From positions 89,150,911 through 89,214,910 of the forward strand of contig OX375883.1 in assembly GCA_947359465.1 (NCBI GenBank): a stretch of 64,000 bases of DNA. Reading direction: 5' to 3'. How positions within the stretch are numbered: position 1 is the stretch's first letter; every line of letters starts with the position of its first letter. The position numbers and the translations under genes were made by a program. Below are positions 57,701 to 64,000 of the stretch, piece after piece. Below the pieces are notes generated by a model, which was given only the letters and a program-made list of their open reading frames with translations, searched no databases and was not told the DNA's origin. The DNA comes from Metellina segmentata (Eukaryota; Arthropoda; Arachnida; Araneae; Tetragnathidae).

Positions 57701-60700
57701 TAACGAGTCTATTCTACCTGGGAGCTCAACTGAGAAAGGAATAGCGAATAGAAATGTGTTAAGGAGAGGTGTTTGAGTATACATGTAACCTAAATACTGA
57801 TTTACAGAAGAGAATACCACTTTTAAGGATTTATGAAATAAGGTTACACAATTAAAATAGGTTACAATTTCAAACTTTTCTTTTGACACTTCATGCTATA
57901 AATATTTTACCTGTGTACAGAAAAGTGATGGCCAGTAGAATCATGTTTCTGGTTTTCAATAACCGTACAGCTTTAACTGGAAGAAAAAAAAATTTTGGAA
58001 CAGCTTTCACAATTCAGAGTAGCTGAATATACATAATGAAAAACATTTTTGCTACAAACATGATGCAAAAGATAGTGTCAAAAAATCCATCCATTTCAAT
58101 GAAATACAACACATTTTACATAAATGTTTGAATTTTTATACAATACAAAAATTTTATTATGTTTTGATTCTACAGGGTGGCTACAAAAAATTAAGTAAAA
58201 AGTTCCCTGAGTTTTCCCTGATTTCCAGAGTATTTTTCATGAAATTCCCTGAGTTTCTCCATTCGTCCGCTGAACAATTCTTCGGTAATAATGATAAACT
58301 TGACACTTGATGAACTAAAAAACTATAGACTGATAGATGAATAAAAATAATATAAGTAAAAAATATTTATACTGTATTCCATAAAGACCAAATAATATAA
58401 AGTTATAGATAGAATATTTAATTTTACATTTTTAACTATTTTGATGTGTTTGCAAAAACAGCCATCAGCTTCTGAATCCGTCAATGGCGCCAGCGCTGGG
58501 TACATCTCTACTAATATAAAAGGAAGTGTTTGTCTGTCTGTCCTGACGAATCTATGGCACTTACAATAGTGAAATTTGGCACACATGTGGTCCGAATTTT
58601 TTGCAATTTTTCTATCGCGCCCAAATTTTAAAATTTAATCTAAAACATATAAAAATGAATTAATGGGAATTTAATTATTATTATTTTCTTTAGAATGGCA
58701 TACGGTATAAAGACATGACATTCTAAATTTATTTTTTCCGTTTCCGTTAGATTTTATCAACAACGATTTTAGCGGGCGAACAAAACAAATAAAGTTTTAA
58801 CTGGAGTTATGTAGTTCTTTTTTTTATCTCCTAAATCGTTAAAGAAGAAAAATTTCAACGGATTTCAAATCTGCGGAAAATTTTACAACAGATCGATACC
58901 TAAAAACATGATTTTCTTTAAACAAATAATTTTTAAATTGTAACTTTTATATTTTTTCCAATACTATTTTGGCCGCCGGCGCCGTGAAGAATTCTACCTT
59001 CGTTCATTTTGTTTTCCTGAGCAACGGATTCGAGTAAAGCAAAACAGATAAAAAGTTATGACTGGTGTTCTTCATTGCTTTTTTCTATCTCAGCGATCGT
59101 TAAAGATAGAATAAAAGTTTCAACGTTTTGAAATCTGCGAAAAATTTCACATTAGATCGATACCAAACAATAAAATTTTCTTTAAATAAATAGTTTTTAA
59201 ATTGTAACTTTTATATTTTTTTCCAATACGAATTTCGCTGCCGAGAAGAAAGACCTTCGTTTGATTCGAGATTCATTCATTTTGAAAAGTAACGGATTCG
59301 GGTGAAGCAAAAGAAATAATTAAAGTTATGACTGGAGTTCTACAGTGCTTTTTTCTAACTCAGCGATTGTTTAAAATAAAATTAAAATATCAACGGATTT
59401 CAAATCTGCGGAAAATTTTACACCAGATAGATACCTTATACGTTTGACTTTCTTTTAATAAATAATTTTTCAATTAAATATTTATATTTTCATAGGAGAT
59501 TGTGACGTCACGCCGATTTGCAGACGATTTTGGCCGCATTTGACAGTGACGAATCCATCATGACAAGAACTGTAACGGACAACGCAAACTTTAAAAAAAA
59601 AACACCAGAGTTCGAAAATTTTCGAAAAAAATAAGAACTTCTAACACATATGTATTAAAAAACATATGCATAATCTAAATGGGTACTTTTTCGTTAGCCG
59701 GGCCCAACTTTGAACCAAAATCAAAATCGCCAATCTAAGTATTTTAGAAAAAAAAATGATTTTTTTTTTAAATGTTGATTTAATTGGAACCGGATGTTTA
59801 ACTTTTGTAGGTTTTTCAGTCCATTAGTATTTTTTAAAGCCGCAAGGCACTACGTTCCTATTATTGACATTAGGGAACGTGGCACTGCTGTAGACTTCGG
59901 TTACAGGATTTCCGGCCATTACAGGTTAAATAAAACAGTATACAATGTATACAACTCTTTTTTTCTGGATGTTTACGTAAAAAATACACTTCTCATTTTC
60001 GGAATGAAAACAAAATTGGCGACATTTTGATTTTGGTTCAAAGTGGCGCCCGCATGGCTAACGGAAAAGTACCAAATGGGTGCCATTTGCAAAACAAGAT
60101 TCCAACTTTTTCCCTGAGTTAAACGAAACTTCCCTGAGTTTTCACTGATTTTTCCAGAAAATGATTCTTCCCTGAGAAATCCCTGAATTCCCGGTTCTGT
60201 TGCCACCCTGTTCTATAATATAGCTCTGATGAGAAGACAGATGACCTTAGGAGTCCTTTTCCAGAAAGGTAGTAAAGCCACAGAGAGAAAGGGGTTACCA
60301 AATTACCTATAAGATGGTTTTATTGGGATTTTATGGCACAAGGGTAATACACCTAATTATGTTCTCTTACAATCTTCTTTTAAATGAATTTGATTTAACA
60401 TTAATTCAAAATAAATATTTCTTTCTTTTTTTACGCGAGTCATTTTGTTTTAACATAAGAAGCCAAGCCAATTTTTAAGATTCCCCCTTAAATTCAAAGA
60501 ATTTTTAAAAATTTGTGGCATAATAATATTTTTATATTACACGAACTAATGAGGTACATGCTGGGAAGTTTCAATGTGAACTGAAGTTGTTGACAGACAC
60601 TTTGCATTCATCAAGTTGATAGAAAACTTTAATGGACGGTTCCAGAGAATGAAATATTTCGATTGCTCGACTGAAATATTAAAATTCCGTAAAAAAGGTA

Positions 60701-62657
60701 GACCATCAGTAAAACTAAATGGAAATCCGTAAAGTTGGCGAGTATGTAACATGGCTCAAATTCAAACTGATCAGAATCAGATTATAATACTTACAATTTA
60801 TATTTCATCTGAAAATTATTTGTGACAGAAGGTTTTTAGAATAACCAGAATGCGAATAATTATTGTTATCAAAACATGATTATGTGAATAAATTACTTTG
60901 AGGTAAGAGAAAATTAAACAGCTTAACGCAAAATGAAAATGCTTTCAGTTTGTATTATTCTAGCTTATGAAATGTAACTCTAGCCAATAAGTACTAAACC
61001 AAGAAAAAAATACAAAGTAATATTCTTTAGAAAAATATACTTACGAAATTCAGCTAAGGCCCCAGGCTTTTGTTGAGGAGAGCTAAGGGGGAAAAAACAT
61101 GAAAATCAAGTATATATTTCAACATAGTAGAGTCAAATATATATTTACAGTAACAAAAATTACATATTAAGATCAGAAAAAACTTAAATAAAAATAAAGA
61201 ATAATTTTTATTTTAAAGTTGTGGTGCAGCCATATTGTCTTATTCATATTGCAAGTTGTACATTGAAAATTTCAGATGAAATATTGAATATTTAATTGCT
61301 TTTTAAATTGCTTGACTCGGTCAACAACTTGATTCAGACATAACTGTGAATGTTTGAGCCCCAGTAATCAGCATTTTTATTTGTCAAAAGCAGTTTTGTA
61401 GCTTCTCAAAAGAGTAATGCTGGTACTTCAGTAATCGGCCTGTACACCTCAGTGAAATAGAATGGTTATGTTTTTATTTAACTTTAATGTAGTTAAAAGT
61501 TAGGTTTTCATGTTCAGCAATGGTTGAGCGCCTGTTGTATTGCTATGCATGGTGGATATTGACTATCTTCTTGGTGCTGTTTAAATTGGGTTGGCCATAA
61601 AAAAGCAATTGATAAAGTAATATTTTTGGCAAAAATAACTAAATTGGTTAAACTGGCTAAATAAGTTTCAGATTAATTGGTGGGTTTTATGGTACAAGGG
61701 CCATAGACCAAGTTAGGCCAAACAAAGCCAAGCAAATGGACATAAACAACAAGAAATACACCCAGGGAGGTTATAGAATATGAACCTGTACAGTCTACAA
61801 CTACCAGGGTGATAGGACAGTGGGTAAATTCAATGAGTCACGACAACCCCTAAATAAGTTACAGAAAAATCTAAAGAAAACTTTAGTTTAAACAGACAAA
61901 AAATAGATTTCCATGATAGAAACAAACTAAACCAAAAATGGTCATGATAAATAAAACTTTTTGTACTAAGGTATTGTATACTGAAATACCTACAAACTAA
62001 TATGTAGGGTATGTATTAAAATTTTGTATGTGTATGGTTCTTTTATGAAATAGCTCTATATAAGTATTCAAAAATGTTTCTATTGTTTCCAGATGTTCTG
62101 TAGTTTTTTCTTTTTAGAGATGTTTCATTCAGCATAAGAAGCATGGTGCAATTTTTTTGTATACGAAAGTATAATTGATGTGTTTTAAGTCAGTTTCTTT
62201 AAGAATATTCAGAATCAAGTAGCTAACTTAACTACAAAGCATGCACATGCACAGTAGTATGACCATGTAAAAATCACTTTTAAGTTTTCTAAGCCTTTTA
62301 TAAATTACATGCTAAATATTCTGACTTCAGTACCTTTGAAAATTCAAGATGTCTTCAGTTAACCCCACTCTAATACAGTATGCATATAGAAAAAGAATGT
62401 TAGAAATAAGTTTTAAAAAATATTTAAAAGGTTAGAAAATGCTATACAAAGAATTTAAAATTTCAGAATATTAATTTTACCCAGGATCATTTGTGACATT
62501 CACAGATTCTTGTTTTCCAGTCCTCAAACAGCATAATAATGCCAGACCTGCACATGCTACTCCAAGCAGGACGCCAAATACCGTAAATCGTGTTGGTTCG
62601 TCAATTGTCGATTTACCTTGGAATTTAAAGTAAACAAATATGTTGCCAAACAGCAAA
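42573..62657 (-). CDS. MFSD11: MFSD11 (UNC93-like), eight 3' exons; 5' part outside window
   Basis: MFSD11 is a multi-pass membrane protein of the UNC93-like branch of the major facilitator superfamily; its substrate is not established. Eight minus-strand exons join in frame (883 nt, about 293 C-terminal residues, against about 449 in the whole human protein). Landmarks: LLFGNIFVYF (exon A), NMILLAITFLYT (C), FELTFFSGVYGTGIG and GISGICIGLGEIT (D), GRDPIVLLGFLTHM (E), GLGFGDACYNTQ (F), LYAEDSAPAFALFKF (G), and a final double membrane segment plus FWRVEWDDY (H). Conserved acidic and glycine residues of the UNC93 C-terminal half (GFGD, AEDSAPAFA) are present. The N-terminal membrane segments must lie above 64000. 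The loop after the GRDP segment is shorter than in human. Confidence 0.92.
42932..43365. repeat. GGTTCCCAC...GTGGGAACC-type element
   Basis: Left end GGTTCCCACACC and right end CCATGGGAACCCTG form inverted ends. The interior repeats TTCAAGGAC(T/C)TTT and TTCAAGGACC. Its right end is included in the tandem duplication at 43274-43519. Confidence 0.5.
43274..43519 (+). repeat. 123-bp tandem duplication
   Basis: Two units (43274-43396, 43397-43519), about 90% identical by eye, sharing TTTTCAAGGGCCCCTAGTTC and GCACTTCTCAATGGAACACG. The length is a multiple of three, so the plus-strand frame at 43235-43531 carries a 41-residue repeat. Confidence 0.85.
43727..44685. repeat. Pair of about 130-bp direct repeats; second copy split by a solo-LTR-like insert
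   Basis: Copy 1 (43727-43860) and copy 2 (44193-44265 plus 44618-44685) share CCGGAATG(C/A)AACAGT, TACTACTGCATCGTAAG and TGTAGTGGTKGCTA-type phrases. The 330 bp between them has no recognised content. It could be a small LTR-type (TRIM-like) element. Confidence 0.5.
44266..44617. mobile_element. Solo-LTR-like insertion
   Basis: A 352-bp segment from TTATATATGCAGGATTTAG to ATACCCCCTAGAC interrupts the second direct repeat and is flanked by ACTG on both sides. The alternative TG...CA ends are offset by two bases, so the exact ends are ambiguous. It contains a GA microsatellite (44464-44476) and AATAAA near 44553. Confidence 0.5.
44958..45000 (-). repeat. tRNA-SINE family B tail fragment
   Basis: GTTTTTAGGTTTTATGGCC followed by ATATTTGACCAAACAC; short and diverged. 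Confidence 0.35.
45240..45311 (-). CDS. MFSD11: MFSD11 exon G
   Basis: Encodes IYSILGSLYAEDSAPAFALF KFFQ, matching LLSILGFLYSEDSAPAFAIF. Acceptor TTTCAG, donor GTAGAA; 24 codons in phase 0 at both ends. Confidence 0.95.
45589..46603 (-). repeat. tRNA-SINE family A copy 4, split by a hAT MITE
   Basis: Tail and body 45589-45820 (GGTAATTTTAATCAACGTTG...TGCACCAGCCGCC) and head 46505-46603 (CCAGACCAATTGGTCGGC in plus reading) reconstruct one nearly complete SINE when the 45821-46504 element is removed. Confidence 0.8.
45821..46504. mobile_element. hAT-like MITE with ATCGAT-rich palindromic units
   Basis: Ends TAGGGATGCGACATC and (inverted) TAGAGATGCAACATCGATG; flanks CTCTACAC/CTCTACAT are a 7/8 target-site duplication. 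The interior contains about three tandem units of 113-123 bp (TGCATCGCCCC...TTCAGTGTATTTAAACTTTT) and many AACATCGATGTT palindromes. Confidence 0.75.
47033..47839. mobile_element. piggyBac MITE, 807 bp
   Basis: TTAA on both sides (47029-47032 and 47840-47843), with ends CCCTTAACTGCTG and (inverted) CCTTTAACTGCTG, the piggyBac pattern. The minus strand has broken coding traces in the interior, with no usable transposase. Confidence 0.8.
48110..48173 (-). CDS. MFSD11: MFSD11 exon F
   Basis: Encodes a membrane segment with the GLGFGDACYNTQ motif (family GLGDSCFNTQ). Acceptor TTTCAG, donor GTTTGT; phase 0 exit. Confidence 0.94.
48323..48630 (-). repeat. tRNA-SINE family A copy 5, best full-length copy
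   Basis: Runs from tail GGTAATTTTTAATTCACG through ACGGTCCGGGATCAATC, GAGCTATTGATG and GGTGCACCAGCCGCC to a perfect B-box (GGATTCGAACC in plus reading, i.e. GGTTCGAATCC) and the start of the tRNA-like head. Oriented with MFSD11. Confidence 0.8.
49721..50629 (+). mobile_element. mariner-family transposon, internally deleted
   Basis: Perfect 30-bp inverted ends (CAGGGTTTGTCCGTAAAGTA...) are flanked by TA. The plus strand keeps a transposase N-terminus (QHYTIKFCFYLGKTVSERLP, RVFRWFSEFKNGRE) and C-terminal pieces in other frames (VPTIQRAVTESLKEVA, WQQCIDAQGDYFEDF). The middle, with most of the catalytic domain, is missing or frame-broken. The perfect ends suggest it moved fairly recently using enzyme supplied elsewhere. 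Confidence 0.88.
50743..50926 (-). repeat. tRNA-SINE family A copy 6 with 9-bp target duplication
   Basis: GATTGTCAA occurs at 50734-50742 and again at 50927-50935, bracketing a head-less SINE (GTCGTACTAGAGCAACACAA ... CAACGTGA). Truncation at the tRNA-head side is typical of LINE-driven insertion. Confidence 0.85.
50991..52040. other. Intronic, no clear element
   Basis: 51180-51945 is less AT-rich. It begins near TTAATACCCATACTTGGG and ends ATTTTGAGGGTTAA, weakly like piggyBac ends, but I could not make the ends match well. Confidence 0.25.
52041..52735. repeat. GGGTTCCCACTCTTTT element with an internal duplication
   Basis: GGTTACATTTATGCAG, TTGGATGGATTTCAGA-type and CAAGTGTCATTG phrases occur near 52107-52190 and again near 52460-52570. 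Between them lies the repeat shared with 38478-38650. The right end carries GGAACCATGAAAACCCT. Confidence 0.5.
52892..53060 (-). CDS. MFSD11: MFSD11 exon E
   Basis: Encodes GAVFGILGKKTNKYGRDPIV followed by a membrane helix (LLGFLTHMVTFFLVYINLP) and a short loop. The family has GSLFGLLSKNNRFGRNPVVL. Donor GTAAGA, acceptor TTCTACAG. Confidence 0.95.
53291..54391. mobile_element. pogo/Tigger-like element, about 1.1 kb
   Basis: Inverted ends CAGTCAGTACCGGCTATATG and CAGTCAGTATCGATTATATG are flanked by TA. Additional TATATGG(T/C)C(A/G) phrases occur near both ends. The interior keeps no transposase frame; the 53384-53719 frame shows no recognised domain. Confidence 0.75.
54810..54935 (-). CDS. 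MFSD11: MFSD11 exon D
   Basis: Encodes FELTFFSGVYGTGIGFTKRF then VGISGICIGLGEIT, matching LELTFFSGVYGTCIG and LSGIFIGIGEIL of the family. Donor GTTAGT, acceptor TTCTAG. Confidence 0.95.
55201..56060 (+). mobile_element. mariner-family transposon relic
   Basis: Ends TTGGGTCATTTGGAGAGTTC and (inverted) TTGATCATACGAAAAGTTC are flanked by TA. The plus strand holds a decayed transposase: MLFYFKKGKNASQTA near the start, then the catalytic-region phrase FQHDNVRPHISLKVRQRLIE and CHPPPYSSDLAP (55740-55860), with stops and frame changes. Older than the 49721 copy. Confidence 0.82.
56640..57408. mobile_element. CAGGGTGGC-family DNA element, copy 3
   Basis: 769 bp, collinear with copy 1 (TTGCAAGCAAAAAATA, ATTTTTTGTAAAATTTGGAA), termini CAGGGTGGCAAC and GTTACCACCCTG. 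The flanks (TCTGA/TCTCG) show no convincing duplication, so it is older or rearranged. Confidence 0.72.
57499..57765. repeat. Tandem duplication of about 130 bp
   Basis: Units 57499-57629 and 57630-57765 share GAAAGG(T/A), GGAAATTTAGAGATTGAG/GCAAATTTTGGGATTGAG and TTCTACCTGG phrases. Noncoding, beside MFSD11 exon C. Confidence 0.55.
57911..57976 (-). CDS. MFSD11: MFSD11 exon C
   Basis: Encodes KAVRLLKTRNMILLAITFLY T, equivalent to the family's LCVTKEMLLLSITTAYTG at the start of the second six-helix bundle. Acceptor TTCCAG, donor GTAAAA. Confidence 0.9.
58173..60210. mobile_element. CAGGGTGGC-family DNA element, copy 4 (2.0 kb)
   Basis: Termini CAGGGTGGCTAC and GTTGCCACCCTG with TTCTA on both sides. 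It carries three tandem units of a GGATTTCAAATCTGCGGAAA/GATCGATACC repeat (58850-59480), a CTACTAATATAAAAGGAAGT segment at 58508, and an inner inverted repeat of about 55 bp (59684-59740 against 60013-60075). The short frame 59794-60030 matches that of copy 2. No transposase recognised. Confidence 0.75.
58850..59480 (+). repeat. Tandem units inside copy 4
   Basis: Three units of about 240 bp share TATGACTGG(A/T)GTTCT, TCAACGGATTTCAAATCTGC and GATAGATACCTTATACGT-like phrases; related units occur at 11720-12070 and one at 19680-19780. Confidence 0.65.
60211..61044. other. MFSD11 intron after exon B
   Basis: A short SINE-B tail fragment near 60317-60345 (GATTTTATGGCACAAGGG). An open minus-strand frame at 60546-60752 has somewhat higher complexity than its surroundings but no family I recognise. 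Confidence 0.3.
61045..61082 (-). CDS. MFSD11: MFSD11 exon B (38-nt micro-exon)
   Basis: Encodes SPQQKPGALAEF in the cytoplasmic-type central loop. Acceptor CCTTAG, donor GTAAGT. It is supported by phase on both sides rather than by conservation. Confidence 0.75.
61677..61835 (-). repeat. tRNA-SINE family B copy
   Basis: GGGTTTTATGGTACAAGGGCC (tail, reverse reading) through to GAATATGAACCTGTACAG, the complement of the B-box-like head. Nearly full length, minus orientation. Confidence 0.6.
62481..62657 (-). CDS. MFSD11: MFSD11 exon A (first in window)
   Basis: Begins with LLFGNIFVYFKFQGKSTIDE (family: LFFGNLYIYFAWQGKTQIS) and continues through a hydrophobic segment (GVLLGVACAGLALLCC) into a polar loop. 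Acceptor TTATAG, donor GTAAAA. The preceding exon is outside the window. Confidence 0.9.
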
Positions 62658-62698
62658 CTATAAAAGAAATGGTTAATATTATTTCCACAATATAAAAC

Positions 62699-63178
62699 TG
62701 TAACGGAACCAACAACGCCCCCTAGCGGACTGACAAAAACTTACACAGTGTAACTCCAACCCTGGAGCGAGCAGCAGCTAGGCTGTAGTATGTGATACTA
62801 AAAATGTCCCTGTTCCTTATATTTTATGTTCGTGAAAGTCTTGTAATTTCTGTAGTGTATGTGTATGTAAATAAATTCAATTTAAGTGTTAGCTAGCCGT
62901 GTCAGTATACATCATTGCTACAGAGAAATGGCCCCGCGTTGGGCTCCATTTCTCTGTAGCAATGATGTATACTGACACGGCTAGCTAACACTTAAATTGA
63001 ATTTATTTACATACACATACACTACAGAAATTACAAGACTTTCACGAACATAAAATATAAGGAACAGGGACATTTTTAGTATCACATACTACAGCCTAGC
63101 TGCTGCTCGCTCCAGGGTTGGAGTTACACTGTGTAAGTTTTTGTCAGTCCGCTAGGGGGCGTTGTTGGTTCCGTTACA
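62699..63178. mobile_element. Perfect 480-bp palindrome of two inverted LTR-like arms
   Basis: Left arm 62699-62931 and right arm 62946-63178 are each 233 bp and exact complements by base-by-base reading, around the 14-bp loop CCCCGCGTTGGGCT. Both outer ends begin TGTAACGGAACC and AAAC flanks both sides (62695-62698, 63179-63182), a 4-bp target duplication. Each arm has AATAAA and TATA-like sequence. The loop with its flanks reads TGGAGCCCAACGCGGGGC on the minus strand, like a tRNA primer-binding site after an LTR. It carries no gene. Confidence 0.85.
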
Positions 63179-63360
63179 AAACTAAATAAATTTTACAACT
63201 AAAGGCAAACAAAGCCAAAAATTAACTATAACTATTGTAATAATAACATTATTGTAAATTAATCATCATGGATAATTTAATATATTAAATTGTGTTAGTT
63301 AGAAATTAGTTCAATTAAATTTATTTTTTAATTTAACTTTATTTTAAAAGTATTTTTACA

Positions 63361-63600
63361 GAACTAAGAAATTGAGTGTTGTCACTAGAAATTTTGAAGT
63401 TTGTGTAATTTAGTACAAAGATGATCTGCCATACAAATTTTGTGCCACATAAATGTATAGAACTTTTTGTCATCATCAAATGGTATCTTTAAATTAAGAA
63501 ATCGTTTCCTTGTAATAAAAGTAAACAGAAATGTTGCATGGCAGCAAGCTACAAAAGAAAGGATTTCCTTTAATAACAAATCTTACATAATTTTGACAAA
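63361..63600 (-). pseudogene. Decayed duplicate of MFSD11 exon A, copy 1
   Basis: On the minus strand TTTTGTAG precedes CTTGCTGCCATGCAACATTT and GTTTACTTT, aligning with the acceptor and first 60 nt of exon A. The frame reads LLPCNISVYFYYKETIS then stop, against LLFGNIFVYFKFQGKST in the real exon. No donor site is kept. Confidence 0.7.
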
Positions 63601-63654
63601 TATGTTAGTCATTAATATTACAAATGTTTTAAATTGAACTTTTTGCTAAAAAAT

Positions 63655-63870
63655 TAAATTGGGTGATTGAATGTTGTCATTGGATAGTATAAAGTTTGTG
63701 AGCAATTTGATACGAAGATGACCCATGATGTATATAAATTTATAGAACATTCCAACCTCTATCAAATGGCACATTTGAAATTATCTTTCTTGTATTTAAA
63801 AAAAAACCAAGTATGTTGCTAAACACACTACAAAAGAAATGATTGACATTAGTATCACAATCATAGTTTT
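63655..63870 (-). pseudogene. Decayed duplicate of MFSD11 exon A, copy 2
   Basis: Minus-strand TTTTGTAG is followed by a frame reading VFSNILGFFLNTRKIISNVP, resembling exon A, then a stop a few codons later. Outside the exon-like part it matches copy 1 (TGACAACA(C/T)TCAAT, TATAAATTTAT/TATACATTTAT), so the two copies share a later duplication. Confidence 0.65.
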
Positions 63871-64000
63871 AACATATAATTAATTGTGTGCTTCCTTTAG
63901 AAACTATGAAGATCATCAATAAAATGTAATATGAAGACCAATAGCGCTTTTATGAGTACAAATTTAAAGAAAACATCATTCCTATGCAATGAACAATGAA

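Noticed and set aside
63385..63579. 64-codon minus-strand frame as a separate gene
   Set aside because: It is an off-frame reading across the decayed exon-A duplicate.

Overview
The window is animal nuclear DNA: AT-rich (roughly two-thirds A+T by eye), with GT-AG introns, two multi-exon protein genes and a dense load of eukaryotic transposable elements. Both proteins are animal orthologues. The tRNA-derived SINEs, Helitrons, mariners and hAT/pogo/piggyBac MITEs suggest an invertebrate, most likely an arthropod and possibly a chelicerate; this is inference, and the species is not identifiable from the sequence alone.

Both genes lie on the minus strand, head to tail. SUZ12, the Polycomb PRC2 subunit, is complete: 15 coding exons from the ATG at 34883 down to the stop at 4084. 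All splice phases close, giving 1881 nt and 626 residues. Its parts in order are the N-terminal FLQAFE/PTQIYRFL segment, a beta-rich middle region, a C2H2 zinc finger in exon 10 and the VEFS box in exons 11-15. MFSD11 (UNC93-like major facilitator family) follows at 62657-42573. The eight 3' exons are present and encode about 293 C-terminal residues; the N-terminal exons lie beyond 64000. The spacer at 34884-42572 holds the SUZ12 upstream region, repeats and probably the MFSD11 3' UTR.

Much of the introns and spacer is mobile DNA. I could delimit, mostly with target-site duplications: two non-autonomous Helitrons in opposite orientation around SUZ12 exons 13-14; four copies of a CAGGGTGGC...GCCACCCTG element (up to 2 kb); a Tc1 and two mariner remnants; two pogo/Tigger-like elements; a piggyBac MITE; two hAT MITEs; a 2.75-kb foldback element with two divergent copies of an unknown ORF; and two tRNA-SINE families. 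Several are nested (a transposon in a SINE, a hAT in a SINE, a Tigger in an older repeat, a mariner and a SINE in a tandem repeat).

The most unusual structures are: a perfect 480-bp palindrome built from two inverted LTR-like arms around a primer-binding-site-like loop, flanked by a 4-bp duplication, in an MFSD11 intron (62699-63178); two decayed tandem duplicates of the adjacent MFSD11 exon (63361-63870); histone-mRNA-type 3' stem-loop motifs carried by both Helitrons; and the 2.75-kb foldback in SUZ12 intron 2. The two genes have unrelated jobs (chromatin repression in the nucleus; membrane transporter-like protein), and nothing in the window links them functionally beyond shared orientation.
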